Shown: positions 35,903 through 47,322, numbered from the stretch's first letter. The stretch: DNA of 64,000 bases from Basidiobolus meristosporus CBS 931.73 (GCA_002104905.1 MCFE01000222.1:59402-123401), one strand, 5' to 3'. Notes: generated by a model from the letters alone, not told the origin. Numbers and translations are program-made.

Positions 35903-36385
35903 ACACAAGTGCGATTGTGAAGAAAGCAATGATATATAAATAAATGTGCGATTGTGAAGAAAGCAGTGATAAATGTGCGATTGTGAAGAAAGCAGTGATA
36001 AATGTGCGATGGTGGAAAGGGCTCGATGTTACTCTCAATATGCTACAATGCTAATGTGAGCAGCTCCATATTGTCTGTACACAATCCATTACAGCCAAGC
36101 TCACTGTAATCAAGGAATCCACTACAGCAATCAGCCAGCAATTAGCACACTATGCATGATATCATGTGGGTGGTGTAGACTGAGGGCTGTTTGATCAACA
36201 ATGGTCGCTCATAATTGATACTCGCTTGGGCTGCATGGATTGGAAAAAGGTTCGTAAATTTTGGGTGATCATTGGGTGCTGATCGGGGCGTTCATCGGAT
36301 AAACCGTATCCTCAGCTCGCCATTCTCTTAAATATACCTTCGAAGGTCACTTCCACCCAACTTCCGTGGCACTTGGCAGATTGAG
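35903..36385. other. intergenic with a short tandem repeat
   Basis: Begins with about four copies of a 33-bp-class unit containing GTGCGATTGTGAAGAAAGCA (35910-36015, with unit spacing about 31-47 bp), then AT-rich unique sequence leading to the FAM72 gene. ATATACC near 36336 could be a weak TATA element. Confidence 0.6.
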
Positions 36386-37044
36386 ATGTCTCCTTTTAGT
36401 GCAGTGGTGCGAACCGGTGGGAGCCTTCGTGCTTCCGGTAGGATCTATTTTGACTCTATACCCGAACCTAGTGCTATAGTCGCTAGTCATAACCCCACGG
36501 TATTTCTTCCACTGAGCAACAAGAGGCCAAATTGCACACTCAATTGTCGGGCCTGCCATACTCTGATAACCACGAACGCCATCCACGCGGTCCTACTTAA
36601 CAATGTCCGAACTGAGATCTACGCTACTGGCAGTGCACCTATCGGGTAAGCATCGAGGAATTCCTGGGTTTGGCAGCAAGCTGTTTACCTTTCTGGTTGG
36701 ATTTTAGAGCCGAAGGCATTGGTGCCTCTTACTCTACAAAGAGCTGTCCCTGTAGACTGACCGATTTCGCCTGCTTAAACTGGTACTTTAAAGATACCAC
36801 TTTTGTAAATCACGGTGCAGCAGAGTTCTCATCTCCCTATTTCTCTAGCGGAAACGTTCTAGGAACCGTATTATCTTTTATGTGTGAGAGTTGTGTTTCG
36901 GAACACCCCTGGAGATATCATAAAGAAGCCGTAACGGCAAATGACTTGGTGGACTTTAGCTGCGCTACCACCGGTCTCAGGATAAATTTAACTCCCGAGG
37001 CAGAACCCTCAATGTTACATATTCAAGAGTTTCCTGGCCGCTAG
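36386..37044 (+). CDS. FAM72: FAM72 family protein
   Basis: A small cysteine-rich protein of the FAM72 family, known from animals and some early-diverging fungi and without an established biochemical function; in mammals FAM72A binds uracil-DNA glycosylase. Exons 36386-36645, 36708-36782 and 36849-37044 give 176 residues. The family signature is clear: LNCRACHTLITTNAIHAVLL, CPCRLTDFACLNCGNVLG (the second intron splits the Cys of CLNC) and FMCESC. These paired CxxC motifs suggest a zinc-bound fold. The first 50 residues are lineage-specific. Confidence 0.82.
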
Positions 37045-37286
37045 TATATACCGTGAGACTACAATTCACAAAGTGCGCCAACCATAGAGTAATCTGGTGA
37101 TTGGATTCTCCATACCACCACTTCGCTAATAGAGGACCTCCCAATACGTTCACGATACCTTACCACAATACCTTTCGAATCATGACGATTTTGAACATAC
37201 GTTTAATAAAAGGTTGGCAGCAACATTTACAGAGAAATATAGCCTCATTCAAGCATTTGCCTGAACCTTGAAATTCATTATTCTTC

Positions 37287-38055
37287 GGATTTTACTTTGG
37301 AATTCATTATTCTTGGGCCCTATTCATTCCTTGCAATCTACAGTGCCTACAAGGTGGTTCCTGCAGTATAGGCGATATCGCATCTGTTGCATAGACACGA
37401 TGCGGATGCTAAAATTGAACCAGAGCCATCCTTCTTCCAGTTGCATTTTTCTTCATAGTTCCATCTATTTGGCGAGGCTGCGTTTCTGCATACGTCCTGG
37501 CAGTGCTGGTAATATTTACGCAATCTCTTTAGTGTCCTCTCCTCACACGTCATACCTCACTCGGCCTACTTACCCCTTTGTGTCGGCTGCAGTAGTCGTC
37601 CCCGTTGGAGTTTCTCCCGAGGTTTGTGTTGTGGTAGCTAGCATTGTTGGTTGATCTCGTGGGGGTGTTGTTTGCCGCCTCCGAGGTAGCATCGTTGCCA
37701 TTGCGACAAGTGCATCGATGGCGGAAGTTGTTTGATCCGACGCTGGTGCATTCATTTCCGTTGGTGCCTCTGCGTGATTTGCAGGCCGTGTCGCAGTTGA
37801 GACTAGGCATGAGACAGAGCGGTTAGTATTACACTTGATGCCTTGATCACTTTGAGTGCTCATTGTGAATGTGAATGGCCATTTACCGGAAGATTGGACA
37901 GAAGATGGTTGCGGCATTGTCATCAGTGCTCCTAGTCTGGTAGCCACCATCGTTGGGAGCCCCATGGGTAGTGGTAGCGCTTAACAGGCAGAGGGCCGAG
38001 ATGGTCAAGGCGGAGATGGCGAGTTGCTTCATTGCTGAGTGAATGTTATGAGTAA
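37287..38055 (-). repeat. left arm of a long inverted duplication
   Basis: Reverse complement of about 38795-39563. The outer boundary is marked by TCGGATTTTACTTTGGAATT at 37286-37305 (AATTCCAAAGTAAAATCCGA at 39544-39563). The arm holds a complete three-exon gene plus both flanks, so the unit duplicated as genomic DNA with its introns. Confidence 0.88.
37347..38032 (-). CDS. cysteine-rich secreted protein, copy A
   Basis: An unrecognised 184-residue protein with an N-terminal signal peptide (MKQLAISALTISALCLLSA). Minus-strand exons are 38032-37887, 37802-37574 and 37526-37347. The mature part has two cysteine-rich modules, CPIF..LNCDTACKS..NECTS..RCTC and DYCS..HCQDVC..KCNW..CLCNRC, resembling secreted effector-like or defensive proteins of fungi in style only. 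A TATA box (38077-38083, minus strand) lies about 50 bp upstream. It is nearly identical to copy B in exons 1-2 and introns, but exon 3 carries clustered replacements (NRWNYEEK, KKDGSGSILAS). Confidence 0.72.
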
Positions 38056-38794
38056 CATGTACTTCATCTTTGGGCATTTTATAGCATTCCTGAACGATAT
38101 CAGTGGTTGATGTTGACGGCAACGATGTGATACATTGGGCACAGCGGCTCAAGTATTCCATTTGTCGAGTATTCTAATTGAACGACTCTCTCTCCCCAAG
38201 CTCCTCTAGTATCCTTACAACTTTACAGGCATCCTTTAGGTGACATGTCTGAACAATCACTGGGCAAATAGCTTATTAACGTTACAAATAATCGGGCTAG
38301 ACTGTCATGCTTGTGTAACTACAAAGGCTCTAGTGGCGTCCAACAAGGTTCCAGTATATTGGTAGAGAGCACTGCTGCCAATGAAAGACGGGGAAAGCTT
38401 ATTCAACCTTAACTAGAGTCTCTGGTCATGTTTCAAAAGATCCTCAACCTTTCTGTTAATAAATCGGAGGATCGTTGGACTAAAATGGTAATGTGGTCAT
38501 CCTTTATTTTTGTTACTCAATCAAGATTGATGATTCTGTTCTATAAAAAAAACTTGGTCTTGTTGGCGGGATTGGCCAAAGCAGAAGCTAGGTTGGGCTG
38601 GGAAGTGTTTGCTTCATGTGATGTCGGCGCCTGGATAGTCTCAACAAGCCGTTCTCGTTGACACTACCCATTTGCCATTAGAACTTGCAGCAAATAGAAC
38701 ACCTACAATGTTGTGCCCAATGTATCAGTTACTAGTCGATATATTCAACGGGGAGCTCGAGGATGCTATAAAAAGGCCCCGTTGAAGCGAATAT
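38056..38794. other. spacer between the inverted gene copies, divergent promoters
   Basis: The loop of the inverted duplication. Each end carries a GCTATAAAA box (38077-38083 reversed and 38767-38773) serving the two outward-facing genes. The middle has a 77-codon open frame (38428-38661) with no family signal and is treated as noncoding. Confidence 0.55.
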
Positions 38795-39563
38795 TACTCG
38801 TAACATTTGATAAGTAATGAAGCAACTCGCCATCTCCGCCTTGGCCATCTCGGTCCTCTGCCTGTTAAGCGCTACCACTACCCATGGGGCTCCCAACGAT
38901 GGTGGCTACCAGACTAGGAGCACTGATGACAATGCCGCAACCATCTTCTGTCCAATCTTCCGGTAAATGGCCATTCACATTCACAATGAGCACTCAAAGT
39001 GATCAAGGCATCAAGTGTAATACTAACCGCTCTGTCTCACGCCTAGTCTCAACTGCGACACGGCCTGCAAATCACGCAGAGGCACCAACGGAAATGAATG
39101 CACCAGCGTCGGATCAAACAACTTCCGCCATCGATGCACTTGTCGCAATGGCAACGATGCTACCTCAGAGGCGGCAAACAACACCCCCACGAGATCAACC
39201 AACAATGCTAGCTACCACAACACAAACCTCGGGAGAAACTCCAACGGGGACGACTACTGCAGCCGACACAAAGGGGTAAGTAGGCCGAGTGAGGTATGAC
39301 GTGTGAGGAGAGGACACTAAAGAGATTGCGTAAATATTACCAGCACTGCCAGGACGTGTGCAGAAACGCAGCCTCGCCAAAGCGGTGGTATTATGAAGAA
39401 AAATGCAACTGGAAAAAACACCGCAACGGAATGGTATCTGCATCTGCTTCGTGTCTATGCAACAGATGCGATATCGCCTATACTGCAGGAACCACCTTGT
39501 AGGCACTGTAGATTGCAAGGAATGAATAGGGCCCAAGAATAATGAATTCCAAAGTAAAATCCG
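38795..39563 (+). repeat. right arm of the long inverted duplication
   Basis: Mirror copy of 37287-38055, including exons, both introns and 3' flank. Beyond 39563 the two flanks diverge completely. Confidence 0.88.
38817..39502 (+). CDS. cysteine-rich secreted protein, copy B
   Basis: Paralogue of copy A in opposite orientation. Exons 38817-38962, 39047-39275 and 39323-39502 give 184 residues. The signal peptide is MKQLAISALAISVLCLLSA, followed by the same two cysteine modules with identical cysteine spacing. Exon 3 differs from copy A mainly at KRWYYEEK and KKHRNGMVSAS, between conserved cysteines. The TATA box is at 38767-38773. The function is unknown; secretion is inferred from the signal sequence and the many cysteines. 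Confidence 0.72.
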
Positions 39564-40077
39564 AATTTTGCAATGCATATCGTTGAAAACCCCCATTATA
39601 AATAACCAAAAAAAGCCGAAAACGTGGAAAAGCCTATTATATTTTAGCAGATATGAATAAATTCCCAGAGTTATTTTCCTATGGTGCATATTCTACTTGC
39701 ATCGATCAGATTTGTGTCCCTCTGAAAACCTCACCCCAATCACACCATCATTGCAGCCACAGGCCTGGATTGTACAATCGTATATTTAGCTCGTGGCTAT
39801 TTTAATATACTAGAAGCCGGGTGATGAAAATAGCAATCCATTTCCATCGTGGTTATTCATTATCTTCGTTCCTTGACCTTTTATCTCCTTTTTATCCTCC
39901 ATATCACTCCAGCATATATCTCCCTCTGTTTGTATAGTTTAAACCCTACTGTTGAGTGTCTAGTGAAAAAAGTCCCTTTTGTCACGTTTACCAAATTGCT
40001 GTCTATAAACCTAACCCACGATATAGCTGTTCGCATTTTCCTGAAAACCATAGCATATAGAGTACACAGATCTATCA
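39564..40077. other. intergenic
   Basis: AT-rich unique sequence between copy B and the Spo7-like gene. No gene or RNA was recognised. Confidence 0.45.
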
Positions 40078-40789
40078 ATGGCCCTACGACGCACTTTAAC
40101 CACCCCTAATTCTGAAGAGCTGACCGAAAAACTTATCGTCTCAACACCCCTACTTAATGCTACGTCGGTTGACAATCCAGAGTCCATCACTGAGACTACT
40201 CGCTTTTCGGATTTGGCGATATTCGAAGAGCGGTTAAAAACCCACAAACAGCTACTTAAGCGTGAACGGCGAAGGGTCGAGTGTTAGTACTGCCAGTAAG
40301 CCAACCAAGCCTTAGTCTAATCTCCACCACTTCAGCTCTTTTTCTAGTATTGGTTTTGGCGGTGGCTTACTTTGCTACGGCGATTATATTCTATCCTTCG
40401 AAAGGTGAATCTAGCCCTCCTGTTTCCTTCCGACCTCAATCAGAAGACTAATCACTTACCCTTCGCAGAACGCTACTTGGCACCTGGTCAATAAAGTTTC
40501 CCTGGTGCTCACCGGGCTACTATCGCTCTACGTGTACCATAACGATCGGAGAAACAATGAAAATAGGTAAGCCATGAAGTGGCGATTCCCACGAAAAATT
40601 CACCCATTCATTGGAACCATTTCCATCAGGTTCATCCCACAATGCAACCGCGTCTTGGAAACATACGGGTTGCAGCTACAAGACAAGAGCGAGGAGCTAA
40701 GCTTCAGCCAATACACGCCCTATTCACTACAGCTCGGCTACGAAGACTACAAACAAACCCTTAGGATGAGACGAGCAACCAAGATCTAA
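40078..40789 (+). CDS. SPO7: Spo7/CNEP1R1-like regulatory membrane protein
   Basis: Probable regulatory subunit of the nuclear-envelope Nem1-Spo7 phosphatase that activates lipin (Pah1). Exons 40078-40282, 40336-40421, 40469-40566 and 40630-40789 give 182 residues. The layout fits: FEERLKTHKQLLKRERRR, two hydrophobic segments (LFLVLVLAVAYFATAIIF and HLVNKVSLVLTGLLSLYVY), then a basic turn and FIPQCNRVLETYGLQL. The second intron needs a non-standard GTTTCC donor to keep phase; the better GTGAAT donor at 40405 gives a stop. Family assignment is by architecture and short motifs only. Confidence 0.6.
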
Positions 40790-41295
40790 CATGCACCTCA
40801 ACGGCATTATCCATTACCGCCATTCGCTAAATATGCACCCATTGAAATTGATACCAGTATCTATGAATTGCTCGTCCATTAAAACCCAAATCAAATGAAT
40901 TTCAGATAATTTTGGCTTTATTCATCAGAATCATGTTTAGAAGGTGAAGAGTAGAAACCGAGCCGAACCGAACCGAACCGTAAAAGCAAATCTTGCGTAT
41001 CAACATGAACCATGAAAAGAAAATACAGTTGTACTTTTACATGAGAAAAAGGTGGACCGGAGCGCTTCGGAAAAATGAAGATGGAGGCTTCGGAATATTT
41101 AAAGCGGTTTGTATGGAGAAATGGGCCAGGCGTCAACAACAGGAAGATTATAGAAACATAAGAGAACCGATAAGTGGAGGATAAGAATAGTGATGTGGGA
41201 GAGATGAGAAAGAGAAATGAAATGATTTTGTGGGAATTAATGTCGAAGTTCGTTGGTGGAAGCGTTGTTATTCCATTGTTGGTGAAAGTGGCTGG
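40790..41295. other. intergenic between convergent genes, with a CCGAA microsatellite
   Basis: Shared 3' region of the Spo7-like gene and the RNA-binding protein gene. A pentanucleotide run (GAACC-type, about five units) lies at 40956-40981. No gene was seen. Confidence 0.5.
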
Positions 41296-43401
41296 TTATT
41301 CCTTGGCATCCTCCTTGACCTTCATTTTCCCCATGCTCTCGGTCATCTCATCGGTGGATGCTTGATCTTCGGGATGGCCAGCCGAGCTCCCATTATCCTC
41401 GGCGTACATCGCGGGCGGGATGGGATAATAGCCCATTCGAGGCTGGAACCCTGGTAGATATTGGGGCGGTGGCACTGGCTGTTGCCCAAATTGCGGAATC
41501 ATCCCCTGTGGGAACCTCTCCGGGCCAACCTCGTGGTAGTACCCAGCGATCATCTGGCCAGGCTGAGGAGGGTGTTGGCCAGCCTCGAGCCCGGTGCTGG
41601 GTGAGCCCATGGCCAAGAGGTGTTCGGGGGTCAGTGGGGAGGGGGGCCCACTCTGGCAATAAATGGCTGGTCAGAAACGCAGGAACCATAGTTGTTGGCT
41701 GAACGCAGGATATTTACCATTTCAGAAAACTCGCCACGAGCCCACACTCTTTTCTTGGTGGTTTGTCCCTTGAGCTTCTTTTGGGCCATGGAGTCGGCAA
41801 AGCGGACCTGCAGTGGTAAGTGGGAGCCTGGGAGTACGACGCCGTTGTACTTCTGAATGATAGCAACCGCCGACTCGCGGTCCGACATCCTAGAACGCAC
41901 ACCGTATGATTAAGTCTAGTCTCACCAAGCGCAAACTAGCAGATTTACCTGGCAAAGCCGACGCCTCGGCTCACGCCGCTTTGGTCACGCAGGATGCGGT
42001 TGGAGATGATGTTGTAGGGGTGGAAAAGCTCTTCAAGTTGCTACCATCAAGCGGTCAGATCGGGTGTGCTCGCAGATGGGGAATCAACCACTTACTGATT
42101 CGGTCATGTCCAGAGGTAGATTGGACATGTAGATGTTGGTTGAGTGGACGTCCTGCAGGTTCTTGAGGCGAGTGCTGAAGGATTCCTGGCAGACAGAGAG
42201 TTAGATTGGCATCCCTTCATCACCGTTAGACACAAGAATATATGAAAAGAAATTTACTTGGGGTGATTTGTGGGTCATTACCTTCGCAAATGAGACCTGA
42301 TAACCTTTACCGTTCAGGTCATCGATTGCAGCTTTGGATTGCTCGGGACTCTCGTACATAACGAAGCCGTACCCCTTGCACGTACCGGTCTTCTGGTCTA
42401 TGATGGCTTTGGACGAGACAATGTTGCCATAGCTAGAGATCGAATGCGAATGAGCACAGGGTGGAGCGGTGGGTGGCCAAACATTGGGATTACCTCATGC
42501 ACATATCATACAACGTCTCGTCAGTTGTATCTTGACTCAAACCCTTGATGTAGATGTTGGTCGTCTTGGTCGAGGAGTAGACCGATCCGTATTGCGACCC
42601 GAACCTCTTTCCTTGCGAGCCATGTCTGGAAGGACGCCCGGCGCTTGCCAAGGTTGGCGATAGTGGCTGCATAAGCGGGGAACTGGATGTCGAGGAAACG
42701 GCGGAGAGGGTGGGTGAGAGGTGGGTTGGATGAGGCTGGGGGTAAGGTGCACCGGTGGGGTAGTAATAGTAGGCAGCAGGGTGGGCAGGGACGGGAATCC
42801 CGCCTGGTCGGGGGACGTACATGGCTGGTGAGGTGGGTGCATAATACATTGGCATCTGCTGAGGGGAATACGGCGGTGATTGTTGAGGAATACCGTTGGG
42901 TACTGGATATCCAGCAGGCATCATAGGGTATTCAGCATAGTATTGCTGCATCGGATACTGCAAATGCATTTGATACTGAAGATATGGGCTTGAAGGATAC
43001 GACCCCGACTGATCCTCAGAATCGTACTCTCCGGTATGATGGCCCATCTCGGCCATGGCTCTATCTCCTTCATAGCTAGTGGAGGAGGACACCTCTGTTC
43101 CGTTGCCTTTGCTGGACTGGCCATGGTTTGAATCTTGGCTTGAGGCGACTGTGCTCTTCTCATGGTTTTCCGGAGGCCAGACTTTCACCTCCAAGGAATC
43201 GGCGGAGCTGGTGTTCTGCTCGGCTGGGTTATCACCGGAAGGGTTTTCGGCAACAACAGAATTCATAGCTGTGTCGTGGGCGGGTGATGGAGTATTGGCA
43301 GGAAAGCCTGAATGTGGATTGCTATCGCTTGTTTTAACGCAGTTGTTCTGACTGTGAATGCTAGTGTCGTAAGTGGGTATCTGTGTTTCGGAAGTGGTCA
43401 T
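41296..43401 (-). CDS. two-RRM RNA-binding protein (RBMS/MSSP-like)
   Basis: Single-stranded nucleic-acid-binding protein with tandem RRMs. Minus-strand exons 43401-42494, 42432-42282, 42185-42096, 42040-41949, 41889-41718 and 41652-41296 give 589 residues with consistent phases. A long Ser/Gln/Pro/Tyr-rich N-terminus precedes RRM1 (TNIYIKGLSQDT and GYGFVMYESPEQ) and RRM2 (TNIYMSNLPLDM and GVGFARMSDRE). A Pro/Gln-rich tail (FGQQPVPPPQYLPGFQP) ends in an acidic stretch. The two-RRM spacing resembles RBMS/MSSP proteins and fungal post-transcriptional regulators. The low-complexity flanks suggest participation in RNA granules. An ATG two codons upstream (43407) is an alternative start. Confidence 0.88.
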
Positions 43402-44991
43402 GAACAAATAGCACGAACGGTTGGCGAAACAGGCTTTTCAAACGCAATAAAATAGAGGGGAAATTTTAGTTCCTTCTGTTTGCTAGAGAGTGTATTTACC
43501 AACAATAAACCGAGAAAGACTTCTCAAAGAAGGATAATCTGCTTCGACCAGAAAAATAAAACAATGTTCCCTAACCCCAAAATGAAACTCAGAAGTGGAT
43601 GACAACGTTGGGAGATGCTCAAGTCTATCGTCGGGGTACGCAACAGGTCATTGACTTGATCCCAGTATCCAAGAAAAATAGAATAATACAATATATACGA
43701 AATCAAGCAAGAAGTGCAATGGGCTTTATAACCTAGAAAATGGTATAATCAAGAAAGTGCTGACCTTGACGTCTTTGTCCTAATCAGGATACCTGGATGA
43801 GCTTACTTGACAAAACCTATAACGGAGAAAGGCCGCACTAGAAGTATCTCAACAGAGAAACGTAGTACTACTGACTGACTAGAGAATTGATTAAGGCCAC
43901 TTTCATGGGGATATCAAGGGGAGGGGTAGGATCCGCTCAATAGCAGAGAGCATATCTCGGGTTAGATTCTAGGTCGAGTGCTACTGGAGTCGCCATTTTC
44001 ATATGTCAATATCACACTACCATGGTACTTACCTCCATCTGGGATAAATAGCTTGGAAGCGCTTGCTTTCCAGGTTGGATCTTGGATGCTTGATCCGGTT
44101 ATTTACCCCTGATTACCGATACTAAGTTGACGTAATATCTTGATCCATACGCCAGGCAATGATCGATGTGAATGAGCTCATTTTCCAGCTGAATTCAACG
44201 GCAGGAAAGCTGGGGGCTTTACGTACCGTTGAGCGCAGGTAAACAGCCTCGGGTGAGAGCCAAGCCATCAGGAGGGTGAATGGGAAGACACCATAGACAC
44301 CACCTCCACCTTGCCAGGCAATATTCAATGGATGTGTAGATGACTCAATATGAGATAGTCCAGGCCTTGATCGAGTGATTAGTCGAGTCTATAGTCTGTC
44401 ATGCAAGCAATTAGCTGAATCAGTTCATTGATTGAAATAGGCAGCAACTCGGGTCAGCCAGGATGGATAATGTAACTGAAAACATGGATCCATGCGCTGA
44501 AATTGTGTTCGTCAAGATTCACCAAGCTACACGCGCAAGCATAGTCTGTCCTGTTTGGCTCATGTGGGCATGATGCCCGGCACCGGTGACGTGCTTGACT
44601 CTCACTGACGCTTGCCAACAGCAGGGGTTTCACAATAATAATCATGGCCAATTTAGTCAATGGTTTCACACCTGATTGTAATCTGTGATTTCTAACATTC
44701 TGGGTATTGTGCTAGCAGAGTGAATCGGTCCCATATCATTTCTGAGCTCTTGATTCACCGCTCCTCTCATTGGCGAATTTGTCCCCCCAAAGGTAACTCA
44801 GATGCTGGTTGGAAGCATGTGTGAGGAGTCACAAGGGTCGAAGTCAACCAAGATCGGTGGTGGTTTCAAGATGTGTTTCTACCAAAGATCATCTTTGGGA
44901 GTTAGTACTACAGCCTTGGAATTGGTCTTATTATAAATATGCTCCTGAGATATTGCTACTCTATTATCGTATTCTCTCTCAATATTGAGCA
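43402..44991. other. intergenic, no gene recognised
   Basis: About 1.6 kb with stops in all frames and no family signal. The right end holds the promoter of the small peptide gene, with TATAAAT at 44932-44938. Confidence 0.5.
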
Positions 44992-45156
44992 ATGTTCCGT
45001 CCCAACCTACCACTCCTCTGTATCATTGCAATGTTCGCCAGTCTAACAGTAAAGGCTGTTCCAATCACCGTATACCAGACCGACCTTACTCAGGAACAAC
45101 GGGACTCGCTCGCCAGTAGCGATTTCAGCTGGCCTCTCGACGACATTATATTCTAA
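44992..45156 (+). CDS. 54-residue putative secreted peptide
   Basis: A very small open frame with good promoter context (TATAAAT about 55 bp upstream). The N-terminus is a strong signal peptide (MFRPNLPLLCIIAMFASLTV, cleavage probably after KA), leaving a mature acidic peptide of about 32 residues ending SDFSWPLDDIIF. There are no cysteines or dibasic sites. It could be a secreted signalling or effector-like peptide, or a chance frame. The function is unknown. Confidence 0.45.
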   Translation: MFRPNLPLLCIIAMFASLTVKAVPITVYQTDLTQEQRDSLASSDFSWPLDDIIF

Positions 45157-46430
45157 AACATGCCTAGTTTACTGGTCACGCACTCTGACGCCGTTACCGC
45201 ACTGCCTTGGAACTCTCGTAAATATTGCTACTGATCATTGTCTCCCGTAATCCTCGTATATATTCTGTGAATAGCAAAACTTGCACATATATTCATTCCT
45301 ACATTTTGTGAAAGAAATCATGCATCATTTTCCCCATCATTACAGCACGACTTAATCACCCCTTAATTCCCACATATTTTCAATAAATCCGAACTAAGGA
45401 CATGGGCCATCACGTGATTTTGCGATTACAGAATAATGCAACTGGGATTGATCCTGCAGTATAATACTAGTGTTGCCACAAGAATATAATGCCGCGAACA
45501 TTGATTCAAGAATACAATGTTACTAACCATTAGCGAACTTGATCTCGTGACCTGGAGTATGCAGAACCCGGATTTGCCATTCATATTCCCAATATAGCAG
45601 GAATGTCAGAATCGGTGATCTCATGTTTTCTGGTCAATACTTGCTTCTTTTCATTAAGTTCAAAGCTTAACTGACGCTGAATTGTCCGAACTGAGCAGGC
45701 AGTGCATCCGATAGAATACAACTGGGTGGTCTTGTGATGCTATGTAACTTCCAGCCAACTTCACCCACGCTTTATTGTATACCGGATCTAACTCGTCGCT
45801 ATTCTGTGGCTATCCTGTGGAGGCAACCAACAAATTCCTAAACAGCCTAATGGTTGTCAATGATCCCATTCAATGTCACATACAATGCATATCGTGTGGC
45901 AAGGTAGAGTGGTGGTTTAAAGATCGATTCTATTCGCCCATTGTCGACATGTACGTAAGGATGTATCGATTCATGGTGCGATTCATGGTGCGATTCATGT
46001 GCGATTCATGGTGCGATTCATGGTGCGCATGCTGGAATATCAGTTTTTCAGAAAATCCGTTGCCATGGTAGTCGGGGTGAATGTGCAACAAAAATCTCAT
46101 CACAACCACTGCCTACAGTTTCCCAGTGATTCCGGATTTGAAGCAGGTTTGACCGGTCGAATTCCAGAATAAAGAACAAAAGACCCTGGAACAAGAATGC
46201 AGCTCAAGTTAATTCATCGTTTTCTATTTGGGCATTCAAGGAAAGCGATCCTTTTAGCCAATTCCTAAGAATCGGGCTTTGCCTGCATGCTCTGATTGAT
46301 CTTATCGAGTGCTAATAGCGGAGTTCATGAAGAACAAAGTGGGCAACATGGCGCAAAACTATATAAATTCAACATGGACTGCCCCTATCCCTCCCTTTGT
46401 TAATCTCAACCATTTCTTCCTACTGACACC
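45157..46430. other. intergenic with a short tandem repeat
   Basis: No gene recognised. At 45969-46026 there are about five copies of a 12-14-bp unit, GCGATTCATGGT. TATAAAT at 46362-46368 is the probable promoter of the next gene. Confidence 0.5.
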
Positions 46431-47322
46431 ATGTCGAACATTCGGGTTAGCTCAAGAGAGGCCTTGCTTCTATCCGACATAATGGCCAATATGGATGCGC
46501 TAAGTTTAAGTCCCCCCTCCAGAAAACGCATGCCCAATACACAGTTCGCGGAAAACATCATGGTCGAACAAGTAGTTAGAGAAATCATGTCGGCTTCCCT
46601 AAGTCAAGCCTTCACCACATCAACATCCAACCTAAAAGAGCACAGTGCCGCTTTTGACCCATTTGACAACATACCCTTGGCGACATTTTCATATCACGAG
46701 ATTCCCATTGTCGATGAGGACTTTTTACCACACTACGCACCCGAGCTTCCCTGTTCTCCGCCTCCGTCGTATCCCAGTGGTGAGTATCCTTTCCAAAAGC
46801 CCAAATCAATCGCTCCACAATCGGCTGCACGTGTGTTGGCCGAGGCAAGGGAGGCGATGAAGGGGAAATTCCATCCCACACAAGTGCTATTTACGCATTA
46901 TGTGCACGAATTGCTGATGAATCGGCAAGGCCTCCCTTTCTCACCGACCAAGCGTCCTTCAATCAAAGATCCTCACGGCATCTGTTGGCCTCTAAAAGGG
47001 GAGAGGCGGAATCGAAAATACCATTTCGAGAATTACCTACCTCCGCGATTATCTGGTGCTCGCGAAATTCGCTCCAATAGAGCTCATATGAGATTGATGG
47101 CATTGGAGGAGAGCATGATAAAAGGTAAGATCGATGATCATTGCCCACATTGTTGCCATATTTACCGAGCCAATTAATCCAGCTGGGAAAATCTGCTCTC
47201 CTTTACGACCACACTTCTCACTGCCGAAGCGCGTCGAGTCTTTCTGCACAAATATTCCGAGTGGGTTGCGCCATGCTTGCTCTCTGGAAGACCTAGTATG
47301 GGAAGCATACTTGGATGTGTGA
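46431..47322 (+). CDS. unrecognised protein, two exons
   Basis: Exons 46431-47124 and 47183-47322, joined over a 58-bp intron (GTAAGA..CCAG), give 277 residues; reading through the intron gives 248 residues. A TATA box lies about 65 bp upstream of the ATG. The N-terminus is Ser/Met-rich with a short helix. The middle is proline-rich (ELPCSPPPSYPSGEYPF). A basic region follows (LKGERRNRKYHFENYLPPR). There is no signal peptide, membrane segment or catalytic motif that I can name. The region is likely partly disordered and nuclear or cytosolic. Confidence 0.6.

Noticed and set aside
38428-38661. 77-codon frame in the spacer of the inverted duplication
   Set aside because: No promoter separate from the divergent genes and no recognisable domain.
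38884-39279. 131-codon frame in another phase running through exon 1, intron and exon 2 of both cysteine-rich genes
   Set aside because: It is conserved only because the duplication is recent; the cysteine-rich frame has a signal peptide, intron signals and consistent phases.
45775-46071. 98-codon frame covering the GCGATTCATGGT repeat
   Set aside because: Its C-terminal part is just translated tandem repeat; no family signal.
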